From: Gnetum montanum
Lineage: Eukaryota > Streptophyta > Gnetopsida > Gnetales > Gnetaceae
NCBI GenBank assembly: GCA_015680685.1
Contig: MNCI01029297.1
Coordinates: 535,727-599,726, forward strand
Direction: 5' to 3'
DNA: 64,000 nucleotides
Shown here: one piece after another, positions 46,941 through 57,187 of the stretch
Position numbering within the stretch: the stretch's first letter is position 1
How the letters are laid out: every line of letters begins with the position of its first letter
Made by a program: the position numbers and the translations under genes
Notes under the pieces: generated by a model
Seen by the model: the letters and a program-made list of their open reading frames with translations, nothing else
What the model was told of the DNA's origin: nothing
Database searches by the model: none

Positions 46941-47837
46941 GGGTGATTGTACAAGCATATGTTACATTCATACGTATGATTGGCAGTTGAGCTCTTATTT
47001 TCCTTATCCCTTATTTCTGATTGTCTACTCTTTTGTCCCGCTTCTTGGGTTGTTAAAACTCTATCTCCAATAATATCAATATATTCTCCACACTTTTGCT
47101 ATGTCCATTCTAACATCCAATGATGAGTGGCGAGGTACCCCTACACTCAACCATACGAATACGAGAGTTTTCACGTGCGATCCGGTCGAACTCTGCAGAC
47201 AGACTAGTTGTGGCACCTAGACAGTTAGCCTTAGGTCACAGTTCATTGTCTTCCCACCTGGACTAGTATTATCTTTGTCACGTATGATTTAGTCTAGAGT
47301 GAGGTGTATGATGGGTTCTAATCTAATGCTACTCCTAAAGGCAATGGAAAGTAATATTAACTAAGCTAGGAAAGAAAGGGTAAGAGAATCTAATCTAGCC
47401 TAAGTGTGATGAGCATCCATTCCTTAATTATCTATACACATCTTGGACTTTGTGCATAACTACCACTAGGATAACCAAGCGCAGATCCTAGGTACGCTAC
47501 TGGGTTACCAAGTAGTCACACTTAAATGCTCGTAATCAAGTCGTACTCATTCCACATTTTAACATGAGATAAGGGTGAGAGAGATTAACTAGGAAAGTAG
47601 TAAATAACAATTAAGTAAATAATTAAACTAAGTGAGTGCTGCAATGATGAAGTAATCTCGATCTTTATTTTCAGTCATGTGTGTGTCCAAGTATGTCACA
47701 CTCGAATAAAGGATGTCGTACAATTACAATCACCACACTGCAGGCATACACTGGAAAATAATATCTCTGGAGAGGTAAAACTACCAGAGCTTCGCTAAGG
47801 AACTAAAAATATATGCCTAAAATTGGGAAATCCACCT

Positions 47838-47848
47838 CTTATTTATAG
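47838..47848 (-). promoter_or_regulatory. TATA box in the Element 4 5' LTR
   Basis: CTATAAATAAG on the minus strand, about 25 bases from the array. Confidence 0.7.
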
Positions 47849-47869
47849 ACATTGTGGCGGGCCGTGATA

Positions 47870-48043
47870 TCGCGTACGCAATATCGCGTATGCGATATCA
47901 CGGCTGATACGATATCGCAACTGTGATATCGCGTACGTGATATCGCATATGCGATATCGCGGCTGTGATATCGCGTACGTGATATCGCATATGCAATATC
48001 ACAGTTGTGATATCACGTACATGATATCACGGCTGTGATACCA
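47870..48043 (-). repeat. GATATC unit array in the Element 4 5' LTR (longest)
   Basis: Ten intact GATATC cores plus two AATATC and one GATACC at strict 14-base spacing. Linkers alternate in a three-unit order (GCGTACGT, GCATATGC, GCGGCTGT) that repeats, giving a 42-base higher-order unit. Confidence 0.92.
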
Positions 48044-48068
48044 TGGTCAGCAAATTCATGACTCATCA

Positions 48069-48073
48069 GCTTC
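48069..48073. repeat. Target-site duplication GCTTC, right copy (Element 4)
   Basis: Identical to 42329-42333. Confidence 0.9.
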
Positions 48074-48277
48074 ATAGCCATTTTTTGTATGAATGTATCA
48101 TATTGAATCTTGAGCACTTATTTGTCCTTGGAATTTTCTTCCAACATTTTGTATTTCTCTTTCATTTTCTAGAAAAGATAAAGATTTGTTTCTATCTTGT
48201 TTCTAATTATATGTGCAAGTTTCAAGGGTTTAGTTTTTTTTTTTTAATTTTGAGTTTTTAAAGCTAGGACCTCACCA
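48074..48277 (+). repeat. 5' LTR of Element 5, second part
   Basis: Continues the LTR after Element 4; GATCTTGAGCACTT-TGTCCTTGG and CAAGTTT-AAGG-TTTAGTTT words match the 3' LTR at 53613-53735. Ends GACCTCACCA, with CACCA where the 3' LTR has CATCA. Confidence 0.85.
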
Positions 48278-48278
48278 T

Positions 48279-48297
48279 ATTAGTATTAGAGTAAAGG
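48279..48297 (+). promoter_or_regulatory. Decayed initiator-Met tRNA primer site of Element 5
   Basis: ATTAGTATTAGAGTAAAGG resembles TGGTATCAGAGC-type sites with C-to-T and G-to-A changes, directly after the LTR. Initiator Met is the usual chromovirus primer. Confidence 0.55.
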
Positions 48298-48765
48298 ATT
48301 AAAGATAACTAACTCAAGGAGAAGAATCCTCTACATTAAGTCTCAAGGATCCACTCATCTCCAACTTCATTTTGGTTTGCAATTTTATTAATGTTATTTT
48401 CCATTTTCAACTAGGATTTTCTTATCCTTCTTTTGGTCATTTTGGATGATCAATTGAATTGGGTACTGAAAATTCTTATTATTCAGGATACCCATTAATC
48501 TCGTTTAGCTAAGGTTCATGGAAATTGTGTGAATCCTATTTTAGATTTTCATATCTCTTATTGAATCTAATTTATCACTCCAATTTTAGTTGTGGATATT
48601 CTTAATCCTTTTGCAATTTCTTATGGATACTTTCATAATTTGTCTTTTAGATCCATTTGATCATGTTACCCAAGAAGAAATTAATCTAAGCCTTAAAGAA
48701 GAGGAAAGTTTGTGAAGTTTCTTCAGGGATCTACTTCTAAGCCTTAAAGAAATCCCAAGGAGGAA

Positions 48766-49442
48766 ATGAATATCACTCTTACAAAGGCTTTTAGGCATGC
48801 CTCTAGAATGCCTCATGTGGAAGTGAGGACTTTCAATGGGATGGAGGTTATTGAATCTTTTGTTTTTTGGTTAAATATCTTGAATAAGTATTTTAAACTT
48901 AAAGAAGTAGAAGATCATCAAAAGGTATCATATGCTAAGATCAAACTTGAGGGTATGGAATATATTTGGTGGAACAAAGGAAGCTATGCTTACCTTGTAA
49001 TTAATGAAGCTCCTATCAAAGATTTGTCCCTAATGTAGTTCATACTCAAATAAAATTTTGAGAAGATCAATTAAAGGTAAGAGGAACTCAAAGATTGAAA
49101 TATCCTAGGCAAGGTGATGAGAGTGTGAATAAATTCTATATGGATTTTCAAGGATGATTAAAGAGGTAATATCAACAAGGGCTAACATTCTATGAACAAT
49201 AAATATTGAATAAGATTTTTGAATTAGCTCCTAATGCTAAGAAGAAAATTCAAGGCTTTAATAGAGGTCCAAAATCTTCTAAGGGAAAGGACTCTAAAGC
49301 TCCTAAGAGGGGACCAAGGAGAAGGAAAATGTTCAAGAAGACACAAATGAAAAGTAAGAAAAGTCTAAGAAGGGCCAAGATTCCAAGCAGGACCATTCCA
49401 AGAAAAGGAAGGATCAAGAAAATGTCTATGATTCAATTGTGA
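48766..49442 (+). pseudogene. gag of Element 5
   Basis: Starts with a 90-codon frame containing VEVRTFNGMEVIESFVFWLN and YAKIKLEGMEYIWW, a gypsy gag capsid pattern (F-x-G...F-x-x-W-L...A-x-x-x-L-x-G-x-A-x-x-W-W). After a stop-rich gap it resumes in a basic Lys/Arg/Ser-rich stretch (49206-49442). No intact zinc knuckle seen. Broken. Confidence 0.65.
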
Positions 49443-50004
49443 TGAGATGAAACACAAACAATGGTAATGGAAGAAGCCAAAGGTTTTGAAGAGAAAAAAA
49501 CCTCAAATCTTGAAGAAGGAAGAGTCTTCCAATGAAGGAAATCCTCATGCTCCTATGATAGAATATATAACTGAAATTAATTCTTACACTTTCATGGAAA
49601 ATGTTATTTAAGATTAGGGCTAAGTGTCTTAATAGTGACAAATGATTGATGGTGATTCGTAATAAAATGTAATTTCTTCTAAGACTATTTCTAAGCTTGT
49701 CTTGTAGACATTTCCATATCCTAGGCCCTATAGATTTCATTAGCTTTCAAAAGATCATTTCCAAGAAGTTAAGAAGAGAGGTATTTTATCTTTTAAGATT
49801 GATTCCTTTAAAGATAAAGTGCATTGTGTCATTCTTCCAATAGAATATATTGATGTCATTTTAGCAAGATCTTGGAATTTTGACAAGAAGGGTTCTTTTG
49901 ATGGAGTAAGAAATGTTTGATCAATAGCAAGGGAAGATGAGATACATGATTTGATCCCTATGACTTGGCTATAGTATAAGAAAAATATAGGTACAAATGT
50001 TACA
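49443..50004 (+). pseudogene. Gag-RT spacer with decayed protease of Element 5
   Basis: Stop-rich. I find a possible protease remnant in the 49600-49900 region by position (order gag-PR-RT), but no D-S/T-G triad can be read with confidence. Confidence 0.35.
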
Positions 50005-50846
50005 ATGATCTTGCTAAGTGAACAAGAATATCTACAAGCATATCAAGAAGTTGGAGATGATTTTATCATCATGTTTATACTTGCAATAAGTGAAGAGAAG
50101 CCACTTTCTCTAGTAGTGCAATCCTTGGCATTGGAATTTGCTAACGTTTTCAAGGAGAAATTGGAAGGTCTTCTTGAAATAAGATCCATTCAACATCAAT
50201 TTGACTTCATACTTGGAGCTACCATCCCAAATGAGAGACCTTACCACATGACTCCACATCAGATGAAGGAGTTGCACATGCAAGTAAATTCTTCTCTAAT
50301 GGCTTCATTAATGAATCCATTTCTCCTTGTGATGTTCTAGTTGTACTTATTCCAAAGAAGAATATAAATGAGATGAGAATGTGCATAGATTTTAGGATTT
50401 TCTATAAAATCACTATCAAGAATAGGTTTCCTATCCTTAGAATAGATGACATTGTTGATATACTTGTCAACCCTGAAATTTTTTCCAAGATTGATTTAAA
50501 GAGTGACTATCATCAAATTCATATTAGATTGATAGATGAATGGAAAACATGCTTTAAGACACTAGATGATTTGTATGAATGGTTATTCATGGCTTTTGGA
50601 CTAATCAATGATCCAAAAACATTCATGAGGCTTATGCATAAATTTTTGAGGAATATTATTGGGAAATGTTGTATTGTTTTCTTTGATGATGTCCTTGTCT
50701 ATAGTTCTAATGAGGAGAAAAATATGCACAACTTGAGATTAGTGTATTCAAAGTTGCATGAGGTTAAACTAGTAATCAATGACAAGAAATGTCATTTTAT
50801 CAAAAGGGAAATTCTCTACTTATGTCATGTTGTCTTCAAGAACTAA
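50005..50846 (+). pseudogene. Reverse transcriptase of Element 5
   Basis: Two frames: 50005-50340 (N-terminal, with HQFDFILGATIPNERPYH and MTPHQMKEL) and 50373-50846, which opens with MRMCIDFRIFYKITIKNRFP and runs through FSKIDLKSDYHQI, EWKTCFKTLDDLYEWLFMAFG and the catalytic box CIVFFDDVLVYS, so the DD pair is preserved. A frameshift of about 30 bases between them near 50345 breaks the polyprotein. Wording is typical of plant chromoviruses. Confidence 0.85.
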
Positions 50847-51571
50847 GTTAAAATAGAACCAAGCAAGATTAAGGCAATCAAGGAATGACCTTCACTTAAA
50901 GTTGTGGAGGAAATAAGATCTTTTTTTGGTTTGGCTGGTTTTTATAGAAGATTTATTATAAATCTTAGTTCTATTGAATGGCCTATGCTTGCTTATTTGA
51001 AGAAGAATTCAAATATTTTATGAAATAAAGAGAAGGAAAAATCATTCCAAGCTTTGAAAGAAAAACTTTTTCATGCTCTAATGTTGTCTATTCAAAAACT
51101 TTTCAAGCTTTTTGAGGTGGAGGTGAATGCAAGTAGATTTGCATTTGGAGGGATGGTATTCCAAGAAGGTAATCCCATTACCTTTTTCTCTAAAAAATTG
51201 AATGAGTCAAGGAAAAAGTATAGTTTCTATGAAAAAGAGTTATATGCTATCCTTTAATCCATAAAACATTGGAGGCATTATTTGTTGGGAAGTGAATTTT
51301 TATCATTGACTGATCGCAAAGCATTGCAATTTTTGAATTCACAAAATAAGGTGAGTGCTAATCATATAAAATGAGTGGAGTAGCTCCAAGAGTTCCACAT
51401 TTTTTTAAACATATAAGTAGGAAAAGTAATGTAGTGGTAGATGCTATTTCAATAGTTCATATTGTGAGCCACTCATGTGCTCAAGAAGAAAAATTTAAGG
51501 CCTTGAATTCTTTGTTCTCTCATGATATGTATTTTGGAAAGATCTTAATGCTTCATTTCTTGGTAGAATAG
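50847..51571 (+). pseudogene. RNase H region of Element 5
   Basis: Includes the RT connection R-S-F-F-G-L-A-G-F-Y-R-R-F-I (about 50910-50960), then FEVEVNASRFAFGGMVFQEGN with the first catalytic block V-N-A-S where V-D-A-S is expected, an YSFYEKELYAI block, and a FLSLTDRKAL block near 51300. Several stops. Confidence 0.75.
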
Positions 51572-51599
51572 ATAGGTGGAGACGCTACCATCTATAATA

Positions 51600-52765
51600 G
51601 GACATCCTTTTCAAGAACGGTAAGGTATGTATGCCAATGTATGATTTTAGGTTAAAAAGTTTTGATTAAAAACATAATTGTAATTTAATTAAATACATGG
51701 GTAAGATAATTACCTATGAGCTTATGGGGAAGATATACTATTGGCTACGTAGGAAAAATGATGTAAATAAATTTGTTAGATATTGTCTTACTTGCCAAAA
51801 ACTCAAGGAAGATAATAGTATTATTGGATATTATGTATCTTTGGCAATTCCTACTACTCCATGGGAATGTGTCTTTATGAATTTTATTTCTAGGACTCCC
51901 AAGATACAAGTTGGCCATGATTCTATTTTTGTTGTTGTTGATAGATTCACTAAAATAGAATCTCATGTTGATGGATGCTATACTTGGTAGTCATGATGTT
52001 AGCATCTCATGTTGCTCACTTTTATTCCCAAAATGTTGTAAGATTGCATGGTCTGCCATTAAATATTGTAACTGATAGAAATGTTAAATTCACAAGCCAT
52101 TTCTAGAGGTTATTGTAGAAAGTGTTGGGTATAAAATTATCCAATTCTAGTATCTATCATCCACAAAATGATGGCCAAACTAAAGTTGTAAATAAATCAT
52201 TGCTCAAACTTTTAAGGTGTCTCTATGAAGATCAACTACATAGGTGGGAAAATCTTTTGTCATATAGTGAGTTTAATTATAATAATTCTTGTCATTCTAG
52301 CATTTTGAAAAGTTCATTTGAGGCAAACTATGGTTATGCCCCTAGGATGGTAGATGATTTAAGAAAATTTGATGATTCTACCTATGTTAGTTCAAATTTT
52401 GTAAAAATAATGCAAGACTTACATAAGCAAGTGAAGACAAAACTTGAAGGCAAGCCCAAAGAAGTTGTTGCTACCAAGAACTTGGAAAAGAAGAAGCTGA
52501 TATTTAATATTGATGATTATGTATGGCTCCATTTGGGCAAGAAGAGACTAAAGAATGTAAACTCCTTCAAGTTCAAGTCCAAGAAGACTGGTCCATTTTA
52601 AATCAAGTCTGAGATGAATACTGATGCTTATAGGCTTGATCTCCCTAATCATTTTTCATTTTCTTATGTATTCAATGTTTCATATTTGAGTCAATTTCAT
52701 GGTAAAGTGCTTACATCTGACTTGGAGGATTATCTTCAAATCTTTAATGATGTATTTGAAGATTA
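51600..52765 (+). pseudogene. Integrase of Element 5 with two lost catalytic residues
   Basis: An H-H-C-C region (YCLTCQKLK, about 51780), then CVFMNFISRTPK where the first catalytic residue should be Asp (codon 51881-51883 reads AAT, Asn), VTDRNVKF near 52070 with the second Asp retained, and YHPQNDGQTKVVNKSL where the catalytic Glu is Lys (codon AAA at 52182-52184). Both changes are G-to-A. The C-terminal frame (52122-52601) includes a W-L-H-L-G-K-K-R block and ends near 52765. Confidence 0.85.
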
Positions 52766-52972
52766 AAATTCATTCAAGCCATCAAGGAAACCAAGTGTGT
52801 TGCAAGCAAGGGAAGCTAAAAGTATAAGAAGCCAAAAGATGCACAAGTACTTGATGCATTGGAATGATGAGGGACTTGAAATTTTAATTTGGGTTCATGA
52901 GAAAGATTTTACTTTGTGGGGGCTTAATGTTATCCCAAGTGTATATTCAACTTGATGATAGGTCTCAATTTT

Positions 52973-52986
52973 AAGGGTGGGATGAA
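52973..52986 (+). promoter_or_regulatory. Polypurine tract of Element 5
   Basis: AAGGGTGGGATGAA directly before the 3' LTR start at 52987. Confidence 0.65.
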
Positions 52987-53768
52987 TGATGAGGATATCA
53001 CCTAGGCCATGTATCATCCTCAATGGATTGTGACTATGTATCTCTTATAGTTTTATGTCTATGTTATTTTTTGTTATTTTCATAGGTGTTGGAAACAAGA
53101 GAAGATGATTGGAGTTGTATTTAGCTTATTGGGACTTCAAAGAAGATGAATTTTTACTAGAATTGTTACCCAAGAAGATGTCTCCCCATTAGACAATACA
53201 TATTGCCTTGAAGATAGACATCATGTACAAGCTAGATGCCTCCTCTATTAACTTGCAACTATGAGAAGACATCTACAACATATGCAAGATGTCTTCTCTA
53301 AACCTAAGATATCTACCATGATTGCAAGACATCTCCTCTATGAATTGTGACTCTAGGGTAGGATGTCTCCTCTACTTCCAAGATGTCTCCTTGATGAGAA
53401 CAATGACCATAATTTTGTATTTGTATGTCAAACAATCCCAAAAGATTATAAATAGGCATCAAGGCCTTTCATTTTGATGGGGGATGGGAAGTGGGGAAAG
53501 TTTATGAAGTGAAGAAAGGTCCTAGAGAGGCTAAGAGAAGTAAGGAAAGAGAGTAATGTTGAGCTCCATTTAAGCCTCCATTGTCACTTTGTGTGTAAGT
53601 GTATTATATTGGATCTTGAGCACTTGTGTGTCCTTGGCACTTTCATTTTATATTTCACTTTCATTTTCCAATAAGAATAAAGAGTTTTTTCTTTCTTTTT
53701 TCCAATTGTGTATGCAAGTTTAAAGGATTTAGTTTCAGTTTTGGGTTATTGAAGTTGAGTCCTCATCA
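52987..53768 (+). repeat. 3' LTR of Element 5
   Basis: TGATGAGGATATC ... GTCCTCATCA, about 780 bases, aligned end to end with the split 5' LTR; the first part contains repeated GATGTCTCCTC / GACATCTCCTC words. Confidence 0.88.
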
Positions 53769-53773
53769 TAACT
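53769..53773. repeat. Target-site duplication TAACT, right copy (Element 5)
   Basis: Matches CAACT at 41661-41665 except for one transition. Confidence 0.65.
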
Positions 53774-54260
53774 GTATGCACTTCTACTTATTTTGTAGGC
53801 ATCTAAAAGAAAACATTAGAGATGTAAAATCTATCAAGTAGATAATAAATTCTATCATTTCCTTGCTTATAATTACACCAAGTATAATGTTTCTTATTTG
53901 AATGATGTGGGAATAAAGAGCCAACATTAGAAAGAAAATATTTTTGTTTAAAACTACATCAATATTATTTTTCTTTAGAAGACATATTAGGAGAGAGACC
54001 ACCAAGTTTATCTAAATGACTTTTAGCCATTTTGAAATCACCTCCAATAATCCAAGGAACTTTAGGTAGAGATAAAGGATATTTTCAAATCTTTGATTAA
54101 TCTTTTGAATTATTAGGTGCATAAATGTTACCAAGTCCAAAGTCTCCTTTTTCACTATCACATGTAGTCTAAATAACTCTTCCAAGATTTTTAAAGCCAA
54201 AATTCAAAACTTTTCTAATCTAATTTTTATTAACTAGAGTAGCAACACCTTTACTAATTG
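53774..54260 (-). pseudogene. Endonuclease domain of the minus LINE
   Basis: Minus-strand fragments match the APE-type endonuclease of plant L1 elements: NIYAPNNSKD (about 54125-54095), PWIIGGDFKMAKSHLDK (about 54060-54010), where the G-G-D-F-N asparagine is Lys, and a YTWCNYKQGNDRIYY-x-LDRFYIS block (about 53880-53830). The D-H-F-x-I box lies across the Element 5 insertion at about 41645. In active LINEs this domain nicks target DNA. Confidence 0.75.
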
Positions 54261-54849
54261 CATAAGTAGCTAGAAAAAAAAATGTAGTTTTTTTAAAATG
54301 CATTTACCAACAAAACTAATCTTATATACTAAAATTTTAAATTTTTTCCACAAAAAGAAAATATGAAAATAAATGTTAGTTCGAAAGATACTTCTTAGAA
54401 ATCTTTGCTCAAGACTTACTAGAACGACCCTAAGCATTTCATGATAAAACTAACATTGAAATGTAGAAAAGGAGGCCCTCAACCTTAATTTTTCAAGCTC
54501 AGTATTCATCTCATAATCCTAGTCACCAATAGATGAAAAAGCATTATTTGATGAAAAAAAATTTAGAACAGTAGTCGAAGTATAGAGAGAAGAAGATATC
54601 TTTAAGGTTATTAAATTAACATTAGTATCTATAGGCCTATTCTTTTTGTATTACATGAAGCAAGATCCATATGCATCAACATCTTCACTGCTAGTCCTTG
54701 CTAATTCTCTTTAGATATTAAGAGTTTACTAGCATCTTTAGATTTGTAAAGATTAGTGAAAGGATTAGAACTTATGAAGAAGATTCATTTGTGTGTGCTG
54801 AAAACTACCATTATTTTTCTTTTCTAAAACTTATCATTTCAATTTCTCA

Positions 54850-55545
54850 TGCATAACCTTTTTTTATTGAGAACATGATATATTCCAATAACATGGCCTT
54901 CATGATGATAATAGCTACAATGTCATCATAAATTATAGTATATAATTTTTTAGGAAAAACATTGATTACTAGCCTTAAGCTTTAATTTTGACTTCTTCTA
55001 TTATAAATCAATCTCTACAAAATAATATGTGCACTACAACACCATATAGGAATGTTTATGAGTTTATCTTTAGGATTATGCTAATGCTCCCAACAATATC
55101 ACTTTCAATAGTTTGAAAAATAAGAGGAAAATTTTCTAATTCAATGCAAAGAATTTTTGAGTAATATGAAGAATAGGGATCAAAATCAACTCTCCATTCC
55201 TAAGTAATAAAAGTATTACATTGATTCATAAAAACTTCCAAATCCAATGATTTCTCAGTTATTCAAAATTGGTAAGTTCAATAAGCAAAAAAAAGATTTA
55301 GAAAATAGTGGGCATGCGAAACATTAATTTCACAGCATTCAAGGATAGCCTAAATCACTAGTGTAAAACCCTTATTCAGGCAACTAAATCTAATAATCTA
55401 CAGAAATATGTATTGTGAAGGGGTATCTTTTGATAGAGATTCATATAAATCATCATGTCAAATAAAATCAAAATATTCGAGATTCCTCATGATCTCTACA
55501 ATCTAAGAGATATTAGTATTTTCTATGTTTAGATCATTCTTACCA
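54850..55545 (-). pseudogene. ORF1-like (DUF4283 type) remnant of the minus LINE
   Basis: A minus-strand stretch with WRVDFDPYSSYYSKILCIE followed by a L-E-N-F-P-L-I-F pattern resembles the R-x-W-x-x-x-F-x-P...V-W-V-x-x-x-x-L-P-x-x-x-W region of plant LINE ORF1 proteins. Many stops. Function of active ORF1 is RNA binding. Confidence 0.5.
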
Positions 55546-55561
55546 AAAAAAAAAAAAAAAA
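55545..55561. repeat. Poly-A run
   Basis: About 17 A, six bases before the right-hand 18-base LINE duplication; on the minus strand it is a T-run at the LINE 5' end. Confidence 0.9.
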
Positions 55562-55567
55562 GCCTCA

Positions 55568-55585
55568 AAGCATTCTACTTTATTT
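55568..55585. repeat. Candidate LINE target-site duplication, right
   Basis: AAGCATTCTACTTTATTT, identical to 38458-38475. Confidence 0.6.
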
Positions 55586-56884
55586 ACTTTAGTTTCCTAA
55601 CTACTTTTTTTGGTATATATAAACATCACATGAAATAAGGTGAGGAAAATTGAAGACAACGTGAAAAAATTTGTAGTCTTACTACTGTAGGTAATGTGTT
55701 GAAATTTGAAACAATTTGACTATAAGCATACCCCAAGACATATGATGAAAATGATGCATTAAAAGTGTTATAAAGTAATATAACCATGTTAAATTAGCAT
55801 GCTTAGTAAAATCAATCCTATGACTTGCAAATCACGCTTGCATGTTTTAACTACATGAGCAACATCTCATTAACTAGTCTTTAACTACATAACCTCAATT
55901 TAACCTGGCACTAAAATAGAAAGGGTTTTAGAAAAGAAATCTATTCATGGAAGAATTTAGGATATTATAAATACTTATTAAAACTCCTAACTTTGATAGA
56001 AATAGTGTAATAACATGATCCTTCATGACCATGTTGTTGTCAACTTTCATGTTTTTAATGGTTTGCAATATTATCCTTATTATTTTGTTAGTTCATATTT
56101 TAAAGCCATGCTTATGTTATAATTCATGTACTTTTGTAAAAACATTCAAAAAACACAAAAAGATAACTTATATTGTAAATATGTTGAAAACAACATAAAA
56201 GTACCTTACAATTTAAATTCTTTGCAATGTTTTCATTTTTAAAAAGTTTTTTGCAATTCCATCTAGACAATGCTTTATGATAATGTTATGTAGTGAATGG
56301 CAAAGTTGTTATTTTGAAAAGTGTTGGTAAAGTTATTGTTTAAAATTAGTATAAAGTAGGTAATGAAACACATTTTTGTCGTCATCATTAATATTTTTTT
56401 TACTAGTATTTACCCTATGATATTTGACTAAAACTTTATAATTCAATGTTGCTTACTACAATTGAATTTATAACTTGAGATACCAAATTAAAAAACCTTA
56501 CCTATGATATTTGACTAAAATTTTATAATTCAATGTTGCTTGCTACAATTAAACCTATAACTTAAGGTACCAAATCAAAAAACCTTAAGGTAAAATATTT
56601 GGTTAAACGTTTAAGAAGTACAAAGAAAAAGGAAAAAAATTAGGCATTGAAACCGTTAGAGATTTTTTTTTTTTTTTATAAGAAAAACAAGTTATCCGTT
56701 ACTTAACAACGTTGTATTCTACGCCTCTGGCCTGACCAGCCCTGACCTTCCCTTTCTTACTTTGGTTCTAATACGCATGCCTTGCCAAGCAAAACAGTAA
56801 ATACAAGACATAGTGAGTTGAGTTTGTGAGTTGTCCAAATTTCATGGATTATATTCATTAACGTCACAGACATTCATATGATGA
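55586..56884. other. Intergenic sequence downstream of MED33
   Basis: AT-rich, without a supported gene. Contains an 87-bp tandem duplication (56413-56586). The MED33 3' UTR must begin at 56884 and run leftward; no poly-A signal can be assigned with confidence. Confidence 0.45.
56413..56586. repeat. 87-bp tandem duplication
   Basis: CCTATGATATTTGACTAAAA begins at 56414 and 56501; both copies continue through TTCAATGTTGCTT and TACCAAAT-AAAAAACCTTA with few changes. Confidence 0.92.
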
Positions 56885-57187
56885 TTAAAGTGCGTGAGGC
56901 GAGAGAGAAAAGCCTAACGCATGGGCGGCTGATAACACGAATGCTAGGGAGTGTCCTTCGCTTTTCCTACGATCGATTTCCAAAAGCAGGCCATGCTCAA
57001 TCTGCTTTCGCCAATTGCCAAATACTACTGCTTCCTCCCCCTCCTGTTGCTGTTGCTGCTGGTGATGACTTAACATTGATATAGAGTTGGAGTTGTTGTA
57101 TAAAGTATCCCACAAAACTGCGTGGCTCAGTGCACGAACGCGAGCGCTTGAATGTGACAGGCACAACAATGTTGCAGGTAGCCGGCA
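56885..57187 (-). CDS. MED33: MED33 terminal exon
   Basis: Starts CRLPATLLCLSHSSARVRAL after acceptor TTGCAG and ends ...LGFSLSPHAL then TAA at 56887-56885. It carries a short glutamine run (SHHQQQQQQEGEE) not seen in the Arabidopsis proteins I know, between the conserved V-R-A-L-S block and the conserved C-terminal helix. Confidence 0.88.
   Translation of the reverse strand, partial: CRLPATLLCLSHSSARVRALSHAVLWDTLYNNSNSISMLSHHQQQQQQEGEEAVVFGNWRKQIEHGLLLEIDRRKSEGHSLAFVLSAAHALGFSLSPHAL

Larger units (their letters stand above)
42334..48068 (-). mobile_element. Element 4: minimal Athila-family deletion derivative
   Basis: 5.7 kb on the minus strand: 5' LTR 48068-47121, internal 47120-43232, 3' LTR 43231-42334, flanked by GCTTC. 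The internal part starts within gag, shortly before the zinc knuckle, so the tRNA-Asp primer site and most of gag are missing; after a proline-rich gag tail it passes directly to the T-rich 3' region (about 46050), so protease and pol are absent. The rest is 3' region with an unrecognised ORF (44200-43430). Loss of the primer site implies that at least that deletion followed insertion. Confidence 0.9.
47121..48068 (-). repeat. 5' LTR of Element 4
   Basis: Ends TGATGAGTGGC / GACTCATCA. About 50 bases longer than its partner, the excess lying in the GATATC array. Followed internally by TTGGATGTTAG, so only the first bases of the expected TTGGCGCC primer site remain. Confidence 0.92.
41666..53768 (+). 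mobile_element. Element 5: Ty3/gypsy retrotransposon, split by Element 4
   Basis: 5' LTR in two parts (41666-42333 and 48074-48277), decayed primer site, gag, protease, RT, RNase H, integrase, polypurine tract, 3' LTR (52987-53768). RT and integrase wording resembles Reina/Galadriel-type chromoviruses; I see no chromodomain. Both LTRs end TGATGA/CACCA or CATCA. Target is the LINE endonuclease, duplicated as CAACT/TAACT. Numerous stops and two catalytic substitutions in integrase make it inactive. Confidence 0.85.
38476..55567 (-). mobile_element. L1-type LINE (minus), split by Element 5
   Basis: On the minus strand: ORF1-like region (about 55.5-54.9 kb), endonuclease (54260-53774), interruption by Element 5, then RT and 3' part (41660 to about 38480). 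The endonuclease frame reads through when Element 5 and one copy of the duplication are discounted, joining just before the D-H-x-x-I block. The 3' end is tail-to-tail with the plus LINE. Heavily decayed, with stops throughout. Confidence 0.75.

Noticed and set aside
46732-47073. Plus-strand 113-codon frame
   Set aside because: It is the antisense of the Element 4 gag zinc-knuckle and proline-rich region.
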